This document shows, one piece after another, positions 45,251-54,279 of a stretch of 64,000 bases of DNA. Positions within the stretch are counted from its first letter, which is position 1; each line of letters opens with the position of its first letter. The position numbers were made by a program, and so were the translations under genes. This DNA comes from Candidatus Tectimicrobiota bacterium (GTDB lineage Bacteria; JACPUC01): assembly GCA_016192455.1 (NCBI GenBank), contig JACPUC010000007.1:124001-188000 (forward strand), given 5' to 3'. Under the pieces are notes generated by a model. The model was not told where the DNA came from. It ran no database searches and worked only from the letters and a program-made list of their open reading frames with translations.

Positions 45251-46102
45251 ATGGCGAACAGTTCGGCTCAGCCTGGGAGCTCAAGCTATGGCCAACTCTT
45301 TGCGCGCGAGTGTATTCGCGCCGTGCCATGGCTTGTCATGTCTTTCATCATCCTCATCCTGGCCTATGCGATTGTGGTGCGTCCCATCAACAACGCCTAT
45401 CAACGCACCGTTGGCCAGTTCATCTCCTTCGCGATCGGCAAACCCGTGGACGGGCTGACGCCACTGAACGCGGCGCAGATCAAGGAGGTTCGGGAGAACC
45501 TCAAGACCGCGTTCAGGTACGCAGCCGCCACCCCCATGCAGCAGGTCCTCACCTTCCTCGACAACAAAGAGAACCGCCAGCGCCTCGAAAAGAGCATGCG
45601 ACGGGCGATTCGCATCGCCCTGACGGCCGGCCTCGAGGAGTCAGCCAAGGTGGTCAGGAAAAAGAATCTCGTCCAGCGCGCCAGCACGAAGGCAAAGAAA
45701 GGCCTTGAATTCGCCGCCAGCACGATGTTCGGGGAGGCCGCCGAAAAGGTGCCCACCGCGCTCGTGCCGAAGGTGAAACAGGCGATGAGAGAGAACATCG
45801 AATTCACCCTCGACACGTTCCTGCGCGGTCTCCAGACCTCGCCGCTGCTCCCAAAGGCAAAGCAGAACACGAAGGAAGCCATCGAGTTCACCAGCGAGAC
45901 GCTGTTCCGCAAGATGCGCCACGTTTTCCTCGGCGACCCCAAGTTCGTCCAGGAGATGAAGCAGAACTTCAAGGAAGCGATTGACTTCGCCGCCCAGCGC
46001 TGGGCAGACTACATGCTGGAAGACTTCCAGGCGGCGCCCGCCGAAGGGGACAAGCAGCCTCAACGGAATGCCCCAGGTGGAAGGGCGACTCCAGGCAGGT
46101 AG
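45251..46102 (+). CDS. Single-TM protein with four helical repeats
   Basis: Not recognised. 283 residues: short cytosolic N-terminus, one TM (about 23-44: CIRAVPWLVMSFIILILAYA), then a long extramembrane helical part. Four related amphipathic units recur, each with basic residues followed by (I/L)(E/D)F: KKGLEF (near 150), RENIEFTLDTFLRG (181-193), KEAIEFTSETLFRK (208-221) and KEAIDFAAQRWADY (241-254), spaced 28-33 residues. The pattern resembles apolipoprotein- or LEA-like surface-binding helices. Low Cys, no enzyme motif. Strong GGAGG upstream of ATG. Ala/Pro/Gly-rich C-terminal end. Confidence 0.75.
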   Translation: MANSSAQPGSSSYGQLFARECIRAVPWLVMSFIILILAYAIVVRPINNAYQRTVGQFISFAIGKPVDGLTPLNAAQIKEVRENLKTAFRYAAATPMQQVLTFLDNKENRQRLEKSMRRAIRIALTAGLEESAKVVRKKNLVQRASTKAKKGLEFAASTMFGEAAEKVPTALVPKVKQAMRENIEFTLDTFLRGLQTSPLLPKAKQNTKEAIEFTSETLFRKMRHVFLGDPKFVQEMKQNFKEAIDFAAQRWADYMLEDFQAAPAEGDKQPQRNAPGGRATPGR

Positions 46103-46190
46103 CACGGCCGCCATCCATGCCCACCCACGACGGGAAGAGGGCGCCGCTCTCCGGCAAGCACCGCACCCTGGGCCGGACGGGCGGAGCGGC

Positions 46191-46898
46191 TCAGCCCTCG
46201 GCGCGCAGCAAGGCGTTGGCTTGCCGCAAGTCATCGCGGGTATTGATATTGAAGAGCGAGCGGCGTAGGACGGCGAGTCGGGCGACGCCGCCCCAGGCAG
46301 GATCAACCGCATCGACGACGCGCGTCGCCACCATCGCGTAGAGGACGTCAATGCGCAGTCGCCGCGCCTCCAGGAGGTGCTCAACGGCGGGCAGACAGCG
46401 GCGGTGATAGAAGGCGTGGAGCGTGTGGAAGCGACCGTCAACGAAGGGGACGACCACGTCCGGGAGCGTTGCCTCTCCACGATCGCACCAGGAAGGCTCC
46501 GGCGCGGCGGCTGCGGCGCTGGGCAGCGGCGTTCCGCGGCAGGCCGCCAGGGCGCGGACGGCGTCCGCTGCGAGGAAGGGCATGTCGCAGCCGACGATGA
46601 AGCACCAGGGACTGTCGGCATGCCGCAACGCGGTGTAGATGCCACCGAGTGAGCCGAGCCCGGGACGGTCATCAACCACACTTGGGATGCGGAGCGAAGC
46701 ATAGACCTCCGGCGTATTGGTGACGAGGAGCTGGGCGCGAAAGAGCTCGCGCAGCACGCGCGCGACGCGCTGCGCCAGCGGCATGCCGGCAAGGGGTTCC
46801 AGCGCCTTGTTGCGACCGAACCGGCGGCTCTGGCCGCCGGCAAGGATGACGCCGGTGCAGTCATCGAGAGCTGGAATACTCCTTCCGCGGCTGGCCAT
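46191..46898 (-). CDS. mobA: Molybdenum cofactor guanylyltransferase
   Basis: Attaches GMP to molybdopterin. 235 residues. The nucleotide-binding signature is GVILAGGQSRRFGRNKAL, followed by VVDDRPGLGSLGGIYTAL and the metal motif GCDMPFL. C-terminal NINTRDDL matches MobA ends. ATG 46898 is led by GAGGATT. A Mo enzyme gene occurs 7.4 kb away; XDH-type enzymes usually need the cytosine (MocA) form or plain cofactor, so a link is not proven. Confidence 0.9.
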   Translation of the reverse strand: MASRGRSIPALDDCTGVILAGGQSRRFGRNKALEPLAGMPLAQRVARVLRELFRAQLLVTNTPEVYASLRIPSVVDDRPGLGSLGGIYTALRHADSPWCFIVGCDMPFLAADAVRALAACRGTPLPSAAAAAPEPSWCDRGEATLPDVVVPFVDGRFHTLHAFYHRRCLPAVEHLLEARRLRIDVLYAMVATRVVDAVDPAWGGVARLAVLRRSLFNINTRDDLRQANALLRAEG

Positions 46899-47040
46899 GG
46901 GGGAATCCTCAGGAGCGCCGCCGTGCCCTCTGCGCGCTGGGCCGGCAGGCGCCCGTGCCTGTAGTATGGCATGAAGCAGCCGCTCCGCAAGGCGAGAATC
47001 GAACGCCGCCGCGCCTTGCGGCGTCTTCGAGGGAGGGACG

Positions 47041-47490
47041 ATGGACGCCTCGCCAACAATCTTCGATGACGCCATCCCGGTGGGCACCACGTTTCCACCC
47101 TGCGAGTTCATCCTGGAGCCGGAGCGGGTGCGCCATTACGCCGCCGCGGTGGAGGCCGACAACCCCCTCTACCATCAGGCGGCCGTCGAGGCTAGCGGGC
47201 CGCACCCCGGCGCCGTCGCCCCACCGACCATCGCGGCAATCTACGTGCGGCACGCCTACAGCAAGGCTGCCAGCCCCATCCCCGGCACCGTCCATGCCAG
47301 GCAGGCGTACCGTTTCCACCGTCCGCAGCGCGCCGGGGACCGCTTGACCCTGACCGCAACGCTGGTGGAGCGCTACGTTCGGAAGGAGCGCATCTACGTC
47401 GTCATCAGGACTGTCGCTACAAACCAGCATGGCGAGCTCGTCACCGAGGCAACGAACACGGTCTTTCTGCCGCACAAGAAGGCGACGTAG
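47041..47490 (+). CDS. FAS1-like/MaoC N-domain dehydratase subunit
   Basis: 149 residues, single hot-dog fold (MaoC-like N-terminal dehydratase). Typical pieces: FILEPERVRHYAAAVEADNP, AVAPPTIAAIYVRHAY, HARQAYRFHRPQRAGDRLTL. It lacks the hydratase D-x-x-x-x-H motif, as expected of the non-catalytic partner (HadA/HadC-like) of a heterodimer with the following MaoC gene. Acts on acyl-CoA or acyl-ACP. Confidence 0.85.
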   Translation: MDASPTIFDDAIPVGTTFPPCEFILEPERVRHYAAAVEADNPLYHQAAVEASGPHPGAVAPPTIAAIYVRHAYSKAASPIPGTVHARQAYRFHRPQRAGDRLTLTATLVERYVRKERIYVVIRTVATNQHGELVTEATNTVFLPHKKAT

Positions 47491-47637
47491 CGGCGTCGCC
47501 GCGGCGGCGCTGCCAGGAGAGTCAACGTTGGCGACGTGGTCTGGCGCAGCCGCGGCGCCGGCCCGCGGACTGCTCTCCCGTCGGGCGACAGCGGCGAGGT
47601 GCTCCAACGACGCGGAAACCAAGCCAGGAGAAGCGCG

Positions 47638-48045
47638 ATGTTCACCGAGTTTGTCGCTGGGACCCCTCTCCCGGTGCGGCAGCGCCTGGTGACGCAGGAG
47701 AAGATCAACGCCTACGCCGAGGCGTCGGGAGATCATAACCCCATCCACACCGATCCTGAGTTCGCCAAAACGACGATGTACGGCGGCACCATCGCGCACG
47801 GGCTCTACACCCTTGCCTTCCTCTCGGAGATGTTGGGGAGCGTTTTCGGGCCGGCGTGGCTCAGCGGCGGAAGTATCGACATCGCTTTCTTGCGCCCCGT
47901 GCGCCCCGGTGACACGATCAGGACCGGCGGCGCGGTCACCCGCGGCGAACAGGTCGAGGGAAAGCAGAGGCTGCTGTGCGAGGTCTATTGCGAAAACCAG
48001 CACGCCGAAAAAGTCCTTGCCGGCTCCGCAACCATCGAGTACTAG
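47638..48045 (+). CDS. MaoC-type enoyl hydratase subunit
   Basis: 135 residues, hot-dog fold. Catalytic hydratase-2 motif YAEASGDHNPIHTDPEFAK holds the Asp and His; YGGTIAHGLYTLAFLS follows, as in R-specific enoyl-CoA hydratases. AGGAGAAGCGCG precedes ATG. Located 147 bases after the partner subunit; together they resemble HadAB. Confidence 0.9.
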   Translation: MFTEFVAGTPLPVRQRLVTQEKINAYAEASGDHNPIHTDPEFAKTTMYGGTIAHGLYTLAFLSEMLGSVFGPAWLSGGSIDIAFLRPVRPGDTIRTGGAVTRGEQVEGKQRLLCEVYCENQHAEKVLAGSATIEY

Positions 48046-48177
48046 CAGGCGCCGCAGCAGAAGCGGCTCAGAGCCGACTGTAACGGATGGTGAGCAAATT
48101 CCCTCCTGGCACTGAGAAAAGACATCGGATCGACTTCGCGGCGCCGGGTCCACCCTCTCCTTTTCGGGTCGGGAGGT

Positions 48178-48213
48178 GATCCGCAGATTGCGCAGATTTC
48201 ACGGATTGAATCG
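48178..48213. repeat. Third interspersed repeat family (gcagattgcgcagatt type)
   Basis: Contains GATCCGCAGATTGCGCAGAT then TTCACGGATTGAATC, tandem GCAGATT units related to dispersed repeats known from many uncultured bacteria. Only one copy is in the window. Confidence 0.5.
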
Positions 48214-48500
48214 GCGTAAGAGGATGATCCGCCCCGTCAGTCTTCCTGTCATCCTCCTCTCACGAGAGCAACTCGGTACCTCCTGTCGCCGCGCGGCGCG
48301 TCCCGTCAAGAACTCCGCCATCAAAAACCTCGTGTAATATCTTAAATTTACACTCGTATACTATTGATGTAATTGATATCTAGTTCAAGTTTTTTACTGC
48401 CGTGTTAGGGCTTTGAGTAGCTGTGCTTCTGCCGCTCAGTTGCTTCTCGAGGAGTGCGCCGCCGAACTGTTCCCGGCGATGCCTCGACTCGTGAGGAGAT

Positions 48501-48551
48501 TGTTACAGGGATGTCACGCGGCGTTCAAGGAAATGTCACACGGGTGTGAGA
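48501..48551 (+). promoter_or_regulatory. Two tandem Pho-box-like sites upstream of pstC
   Basis: Box 1: TGTTACA-4 bases-TGTCACG (48501-48518). Box 2: TGTCACA-4 bases-TGTGAGA (48534-48551). Each has the 7+4+7 direct-repeat geometry of PhoB sites, and their starts are exactly 33 bases apart (three helical turns). A TAGGCT at 48555-48560 could serve as -10. Expect activation under phosphate limitation. The upstream region 48214-48500 contains an AT-rich block (48310-48400) and no gene. Confidence 0.65.
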
Positions 48552-48706
48552 TAGTAGGCTCTCGGCGGCAGCCAGCGACCCCTCTCCGGGATCACCGTCT
48601 GCCGATGAGCCTTGCTTGGACGTTCAGGATGCAGCGAGGTAGGCTCGTTGCGGCGCGCCCCTTGTGCCGCAGGCACAGCCGCCACCTCACGGAGAGTGTT
48701 CCAGCC

Positions 48707-51031
48707 ATGGGGCAGCGACGGCGCAGTGCTGATCTCATCGACTCGCTGGCGCGGCACGTCATCTCCGTTGGCGGGCTTTGCGTCATTGTGGCCGTGCTTG
48801 CCATCATCTTTTTTATCCTGCGCGAGGGCTTGCCCCTCTTCTACCCAGCCAAATCATCACCCCAGCCTCCCTTGCCAATCCCCCTTCAAGCCGGCCAAGG
48901 AGCGACATCACTCCTCGTCACCTCGGACGAGTACCGTGAGTTCGTGGTCACCCTGGATCGCGACGGCGTCGTGCGTTTGCGCTCCCCGCAGGACGGCGCG
49001 TTGAAGCAGGAACTCCGCACGCCGCTCCTGAAAGGAGAGGTGCTGACTGCTGCGTCCGAGCCGACCATGGGCAGCTTCATCGCCGCCACCGAGAGCGGGC
49101 TGGTTGTGCCGCTGCGCTTGCAGTTTCAGGTCCGCTGGGAAGGAGGGCGGCGAGTCCTCCAGCCAAGGCTTTCCGGCGGTCCGGTGCTCGATTTCGAGCG
49201 CCCGGAAGACCCCATCCGCAAAGTCTCCGGAGCCAGGCTCGAGGGGGGAGGTGCGCAAGCCGCCATCGTCACCGCCTCGGGCGAGCTCCTTTATGGCGTC
49301 TTCAATGCCGTGGAAGAGAAAACCACCATCTTCAGGCTAACCGACGAGGTCTCGCCACGACGCCTCAGTGCGCTCGCCATGAGCAGCAACGGCGAGTGGC
49401 TCGTCGCCGGAGCGGAAGAGGGCACGTTCAACGTCTGGCAGCTCGAGGCGGGTGAAGCCCCCAGCCGCATCCAGTCGAGCGAGGCGAGCGCCGCCCCCAT
49501 CACCGCCCTGGCGTTTCTCCTGGGGGACGAGTCGCTCATCGTGGGAGATGCGGCTGGGGGCGTTGCCGTATGGTTTCCCCTTCGCTACCTTCAGGTTGCG
49601 AATACCGCCGAGGCGCCGGTGCGCTTTGAAGGCACCCTCCTCCGTCCCGGTGAGCAGCAGCGCATCCTGGACCGTGGCTATGCCACTGAATACAGCCATA
49701 TCCCCGCCCTCACCTTCACGACTGCAGGCCGCTCATTCCGCAAGATCCACACCTTTGCCCCCCACCCCCACGGCGTGACGGCGCTGGCTGCCTCGTCCCG
49801 AAACAGGGGATTCATCTCAGCCGACACGGCCGGCGGGGTTTGGCTGCGCTACGCTACCACCGAGAGCACCCAGGCGCGGCTTCACGCCGGCAAGGATGCG
49901 ATCCGAAGCGTGGCCTTCAGTCCGCGCCTGGATGGCATCTTCGCCCTCGATGCCGCGGGCCGCGTGCATCGCTGGAGCCTGCAGAACTCCCACCCCGACG
50001 CCACCCTGGAGAACCTCTTCACGAAGGTGTGGTACGAAGGCGCCATGGAGTCGGCGCACGTCTGGCAATCGACGGGCGGCAGCGACGCCTTCGAGCCGAA
50101 GTACGGCCTCTGGCCGCTCCTCTTCGGGACCTTCAAGGGCACCTTCTATGCCATGATCTTTTCCGTGCCGCTGGCGATCGTGGCGGCCCTCTACCTGTCG
50201 CAGCTCGGCCCTTCGCGCCTGCGCGACGTTTGCAAGCCGGTGATCGAAATCATGGCGGCGCTGCCCAGCGTGGTGGTGGGATTCCTGGCGGCTCTCTGGT
50301 TCGCGCCCCTGGTCAGTCAACACCTGGCGACCGCTCTCCTCTGGCTCCTCCTCATGCCCCCCTGCTTGGGAGCGGCGCTGGGAGTCTGGTACCTCACCGC
50401 AAAGGTGCTGCGGGCAACGCTGCGTCCCGGGGTGGAGCTCGTCTTCATCTTCGCGGCCTTCGTCGTCGCCTTCCTCATCGCCTCCTCCCTGGGGCCGTTC
50501 CTCGAGAACGCCTTCCTCGGGAAGGACCTGGCGACCTGGCTCTTCGAGCGCTTCGGCATCGTCTACGATCAGCGCAACAACATCGTCGTGGGGGTGGCCT
50601 TGGGGTTCGCCGTCATCCCGCTGATCTTCAGCATCTGCGAAGACGCCATGTGCAGCGTCCCCCCCGCTTACACCTCCGCCGCCTTGGCGCTGGGCGCGAG
50701 CAAGTGGCAGACCGCCATCTACGTGGTGCTGCCGGCGGCGAGCCCGGGGATTTTCGCCGCCATCCTCCTTGGGCTGGGGCGCGCGGTCGGCGAGACGATG
50801 ATCGTCCTGATGGCCACCGGCAACACGCCGATCCTCGACCTCTCGCCGTTCACCGGCATGCGCACGATGTCGGCCACCATCGCGGTGGAGATTCCTGAAG
50901 CGGCGTATGGGGGAACCTTGTACCGCGTACTCTTCGCCACCGGCTTCCTCCTCTTTGCCATCACGTTCATGATCAATACGATAGCCGATACAGTGAGCTA
51001 CCGGCTGAGGCGTCGCTATGGTCGATACTAG
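48707..51031 (+). CDS. pstC: Phosphate ABC transporter permease PstC, long form
   Basis: 774 residues. TM1 (about 17-45: ISVGGLCVIVAVLAIIFFIL) is followed by a 420-residue insert resembling a WD40-like beta-propeller: repeats such as ALAMSSNGEWLVAGAEEGTFNVW, SVAFSPRLDGIFALDAAGRVHRW. From about 467 the standard PstC permease follows: ten-residue loop YTSAALALGASKWQTAIYVV (EAA motif) and FATGFLLFAITFMINTI at the end. Long PstC forms with such inserts occur in gammaproteobacteria and others. Start 48707 is judged from TM1; earlier in-frame ATGs would place the Pho boxes within the coding region. Overlaps pstA by 14 bases. Confidence 0.88.
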   Translation: MGQRRRSADLIDSLARHVISVGGLCVIVAVLAIIFFILREGLPLFYPAKSSPQPPLPIPLQAGQGATSLLVTSDEYREFVVTLDRDGVVRLRSPQDGALKQELRTPLLKGEVLTAASEPTMGSFIAATESGLVVPLRLQFQVRWEGGRRVLQPRLSGGPVLDFERPEDPIRKVSGARLEGGGAQAAIVTASGELLYGVFNAVEEKTTIFRLTDEVSPRRLSALAMSSNGEWLVAGAEEGTFNVWQLEAGEAPSRIQSSEASAAPITALAFLLGDESLIVGDAAGGVAVWFPLRYLQVANTAEAPVRFEGTLLRPGEQQRILDRGYATEYSHIPALTFTTAGRSFRKIHTFAPHPHGVTALAASSRNRGFISADTAGGVWLRYATTESTQARLHAGKDAIRSVAFSPRLDGIFALDAAGRVHRWSLQNSHPDATLENLFTKVWYEGAMESAHVWQSTGGSDAFEPKYGLWPLLFGTFKGTFYAMIFSVPLAIVAALYLSQLGPSRLRDVCKPVIEIMAALPSVVVGFLAALWFAPLVSQHLATALLWLLLMPPCLGAALGVWYLTAKVLRATLRPGVELVFIFAAFVVAFLIASSLGPFLENAFLGKDLATWLFERFGIVYDQRNNIVVGVALGFAVIPLIFSICEDAMCSVPPAYTSAALALGASKWQTAIYVVLPAASPGIFAAILLGLGRAVGETMIVLMATGNTPILDLSPFTGMRTMSATIAVEIPEAAYGGTLYRVLFATGFLLFAITFMINTIADTVSYRLRRRYGRY

Positions 51032-52727
51032 GAGCGCCAGCGGCGGCGACGCCGCCGAGGCGAGGACGCTGCGGGCCGCCAGCCGGCCCTCGGGCGAAGG
51101 GGCGCCTTATATCTGGACCACCAGCCTCGCCGTGGTGCTCGTGCTCGTGATGCTGGTCGGCATCGTCGTCCTCATCCTGGTGAATGGCTTGCGCACCTTT
51201 TGGCCGTCCCCCCTCGTGGAAGTTCTGCTCAGGGATGGAACGCGTTACCTGGGAGAGGTCCACGCCCAGGAGGCCAAGCCCCAGGCCCAGCGCACCGGGC
51301 GCGCCGGCGCGCCTGCCGAGTACCGCACGAAGCTGAAGATCGGCAACCGCGATCTCGGCGCGGCGGATTTCGTTTGGATTGACAATGCAAGTATCAAGGC
51401 GCAGCGCCCGCCGAGCGACGCCCTGGTGTTCGAGCGCCTGGAGTACGGCAACTTTTACGGTCGCCTCAAAGAGGTACGGGCGGGCGAACGACCGGTTGCT
51501 GGTGGCGGAGAAGAGGGCATCGCAACGCTGCGCCGCTTCCACCGCACTGCCGCCGGCAAACGGCAGAAACTTGACGATCTGCGCCGTGAGCAGCTAAACA
51601 TTCGCCAACCACTCACGAACCTGGAACGGGAAATCAGCGCCCTCAGAGGGAGCCGCTTTGCCGTCTCCGAGGAGGGGGCCGCTGAACTTCGCCGCCTGGA
51701 GCCGCAGCTCGGGCCCTTGCAGAACCAGCTCAATGAGAAGGTGCGGCCTCTGGTGGTAGAGCAAGAGCGCCTGCGGCGTGACCTCGAGGGCCTGCGCGTG
51801 GTGATGGAGACGGCCAACGGCAAGATCGCCTCCATCGCCCTCGCCGACATCGTCCGTGTCACACAACCCAACACGATGGGAATGCATCACAAGGTCCTTC
51901 ATTACCTCGGCAAGCTGATCGAGTTCATTTGGCAGCAGCCCCGTGAATCGAATACGGAGGGAGGCGTCTTCCCCGCCATCTTCGGCACCGTTCTCCTCGT
52001 CTTCCTCATGACGATTGCGGTGGTGCCGTTCGGCGTCGTTGCCGCCGTCTACATGCACGAGTATGCCCGACAAGGACGGCTCTTGCGCATCGTGCGCGTG
52101 GCCGTGAACAACCTCGCCGGCGTTCCTTCCATCGTCATCGGCATGTTCGGACTCGCCTTCTTCGTCTATGGGGTCGGAGGCACCATCGACCAGCTCTACT
52201 ACAGCCGCTACCTCCCCACCCCGACGTTCGGCACCGGCGGCATCCTCTGGGCGTCGTTGACGCTTGCTCTCCTGACGCTGCCGGTGGTCATCGTGGCGTC
52301 GCAGGAGGGCCTGGCCGCCGTTCCCCAGGCGTATCGCGAAGCTTCCCTCGCTCTCGGCACAACGAAGTGGCAGACGATCCATCGCGTGGTGCTGCCGAAC
52401 GCCACACCCGGCATCCTGACAGGAATCATCCTGGCCATCAGCCGGGCCTCGGGGGAGGTGGCCCCCCTGATGATCACCGGGGTGGTGAAACTCGCTCCCT
52501 CGCTGGCCATTGATGGAAGCTGGCCTTTCCTCCACCTCGATCGCAAGTTCATGCACCTCGGATTCCATATCTACGACGTGGCCATGCAGTCGCCCAACGT
52601 CGAGGCCGCCATGCCGATGGTTTACAGCACCACGGCGCTCCTCCTCCTCCTCGTGCTGGCGCTCAACTCGGTGGCCACCATCGTGCGCGGGAAACTTCGC
52701 CAGCGCTACGCCGGCTCGAAGCTCTAG
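51018..52727 (+). CDS. pstA: Phosphate ABC transporter permease PstA, long form
   Basis: 569 residues against about 280-300 for the short form. TM1 (about 36-58: [19 protein letters not shown]), then an insert of about 250 residues that includes a coiled coil ([37 protein letters not shown]), then the permease proper from about 315 ([18 protein letters not shown]) with EAA loop [20 protein letters not shown]. Overlaps pstC, so translation is coupled. The matching long insert in PstC suggests the inserts meet outside the membrane core. Confidence 0.92.
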   Translation: MVDTRSASGGDAAEARTLRAASRPSGEGAPYIWTTSLAVVLVLVMLVGIVVLILVNGLRTFWPSPLVEVLLRDGTRYLGEVHAQEAKPQAQRTGRAGAPAEYRTKLKIGNRDLGAADFVWIDNASIKAQRPPSDALVFERLEYGNFYGRLKEVRAGERPVAGGGEEGIATLRRFHRTAAGKRQKLDDLRREQLNIRQPLTNLEREISALRGSRFAVSEEGAAELRRLEPQLGPLQNQLNEKVRPLVVEQERLRRDLEGLRVVMETANGKIASIALADIVRVTQPNTMGMHHKVLHYLGKLIEFIWQQPRESNTEGGVFPAIFGTVLLVFLMTIAVVPFGVVAAVYMHEYARQGRLLRIVRVAVNNLAGVPSIVIGMFGLAFFVYGVGGTIDQLYYSRYLPTPTFGTGGILWASLTLALLTLPVVIVASQEGLAAVPQAYREASLALGTTKWQTIHRVVLPNATPGILTGIILAISRASGEVAPLMITGVVKLAPSLAIDGSWPFLHLDRKFMHLGFHIYDVAMQSPNVEAAMPMVYSTTALLLLLVLALNSVATIVRGKLRQRYAGSKL

Positions 52728-52770
52728 ACACCGCCAGGGAGTGGCGCAACGCGTTCCAGGAGTATCGGTG

Positions 52771-53619
52771 ATGGCAGGAAGCACCCTCGAGAAGCTCACG
52801 ACGGGCATGCAAGAAGCGGCCAGCGAGACCTCGTCGAGGTCGCCGCAGGCGCACCGCCCCGAGCACCTCGCAGCTATCCACTGCGAAAATCTCTCCGTCT
52901 TCTACGGAGCGCAGCAGGCCCTCTTCAACATCTCCATGGATATCCCCCGGCATCGCGTGACCTCCTTCATCGGCCCTTCCGGCTGCGGCAAGTCCACCCT
53001 CCTGCGGAGTTTCAACCGCATGAACGACGTCATCGAGAACGTCCGCCTGGAAGGCAAGGTGCTCATCGAGGGAGAGAACATCTATGAGCCCGGCACGCAC
53101 CTCCCCACCCTGCGCAAGAACGTCGGCATGGTGTTCCAGAAATCCAACCCCTTCCCAATGTCGGTCCGCGACAACATCCTCTTCGGTCCACGCCGCCAGG
53201 GGGTGAAGAACCGCGCGCTCCTCGAGCAGATCATTGAAGACTCGCTGCGAAGAGCGGACCTCTGGAATGAGGTGAAAGACCGCCTGCACACCTCCGCCCT
53301 CGACCTCTCCGGCGGGCAGCAGCAGCGGCTCTGCATCGCCCGCGCCCTGGCAAACTCGCCGCGCATCCTGCTCATGGACGAGCCGGCGTCCGCCCTCGAC
53401 CCCATCTCCACCGCCAAGATCGAGGAGACGATCTACGAGCTGAAGGATGAGTACACGGTCGTCATCGTCACCCATAACCTGCAGCAGGCGGCGCGCTGCT
53501 CCGACATCACTGCCTTCCTGTACCTTGGCAAGCTCATCGAGATGAATGAGACGGCCAAGGTATTCCGCAACCCCTCGAACAAACAGACCGAAGACTACGT
53601 CTCCGGCAGGTTCGGATAG
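52771..53619 (+). CDS. pstB: Phosphate ABC transporter ATP-binding protein PstB
   Basis: 282 residues. Walker [11 protein letters not shown]-loop [12 protein letters not shown] (PstB-typical KxNPFP), signature LSGGQQQR, Walker [14 protein letters not shown], His switch VTHN. N-terminal 40 residues are extra and polar. ATG 52771 with AGGAG nine bases upstream, 43 bases after pstA. No phoU follows and no pstS precedes. Confidence 0.96.
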   Translation: MAGSTLEKLTTGMQEAASETSSRSPQAHRPEHLAAIHCENLSVFYGAQQALFNISMDIPRHRVTSFIGPSGCGKSTLLRSFNRMNDVIENVRLEGKVLIEGENIYEPGTHLPTLRKNVGMVFQKSNPFPMSVRDNILFGPRRQGVKNRALLEQIIEDSLRRADLWNEVKDRLHTSALDLSGGQQQRLCIARALANSPRILLMDEPASALDPISTAKIEETIYELKDEYTVVIVTHNLQQAARCSDITAFLYLGKLIEMNETAKVFRNPSNKQTEDYVSGRFG

Positions 53620-53769
53620 TTCATCCTATACTGAAGGCGTGACCTTGGTTTCCGCTCCGAGCTTACGAGGAGGGGCGCGGTGGCGTGCCCTTCGTGTGCT
53701 CTTCCCGCGTCCCGTCGTGCGCGATTCATCCCTGAAGCGCGGCACGCGAGACGCGAGGGGTCCCACGCC

Positions 53770-54045
53770 ATGATCTGTCCGAAATGCGGCGCGCAGATGG
53801 CGCGGGCGCGCGAAGCTGACGCGGCTGCCGCAGCGCTCTCCCCGCCCCGCCAACCAGGCGAACAGGGCGACGAGTCTGAGACCAAGCCGCACGCAGCGGA
53901 GAGTCGTTGGCGCTGCCTTCGTTCGAGTTGCGGCTTCGAACACCGGCTTGCCACACCTGACGAGCAGCGCGCGCAGACCCAAGCAAGCGCCGATCACTTC
54001 GCCGCCAGAATGCTCGACCGCGATCCGCCCATGTTCGAAGGCTGA
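53770..54045 (+). CDS. Small zinc-ribbon protein
   Basis: 91 residues. Two Cys pairs, CPKC at 3-6 and CLRSSC near 52-57, would form one zinc ribbon. The rest is polar and probably disordered. Similar small ribbons occur as unassigned ORFs. Lies 150 bases after pstB. A 90-base in-frame extension upstream is possible. Confidence 0.55.
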   Translation: MICPKCGAQMARAREADAAAAALSPPRQPGEQGDESETKPHAAESRWRCLRSSCGFEHRLATPDEQRAQTQASADHFAARMLDRDPPMFEG

Positions 54046-54279
54046 CCCTGCCGCCGACGCCAGGGAGTCTCCCTCCTCCACACCTCAGGACTCCCATGGT
54101 GCAATGGAGCGCAGGCACCATGCCTGCCCCCCACAATCGCACCTGGCAGGGACCGTTCCGCCCACCCTTGCGGATGTTCGGCCAATCCTGCCTCTATCCG
54201 GCCTGCCTTCTTGACCTGGCACGCCGCACTGTCTACCATCCCTCGTAATCGTGACGACTTTCAGGGGGGATAAGCAGGC

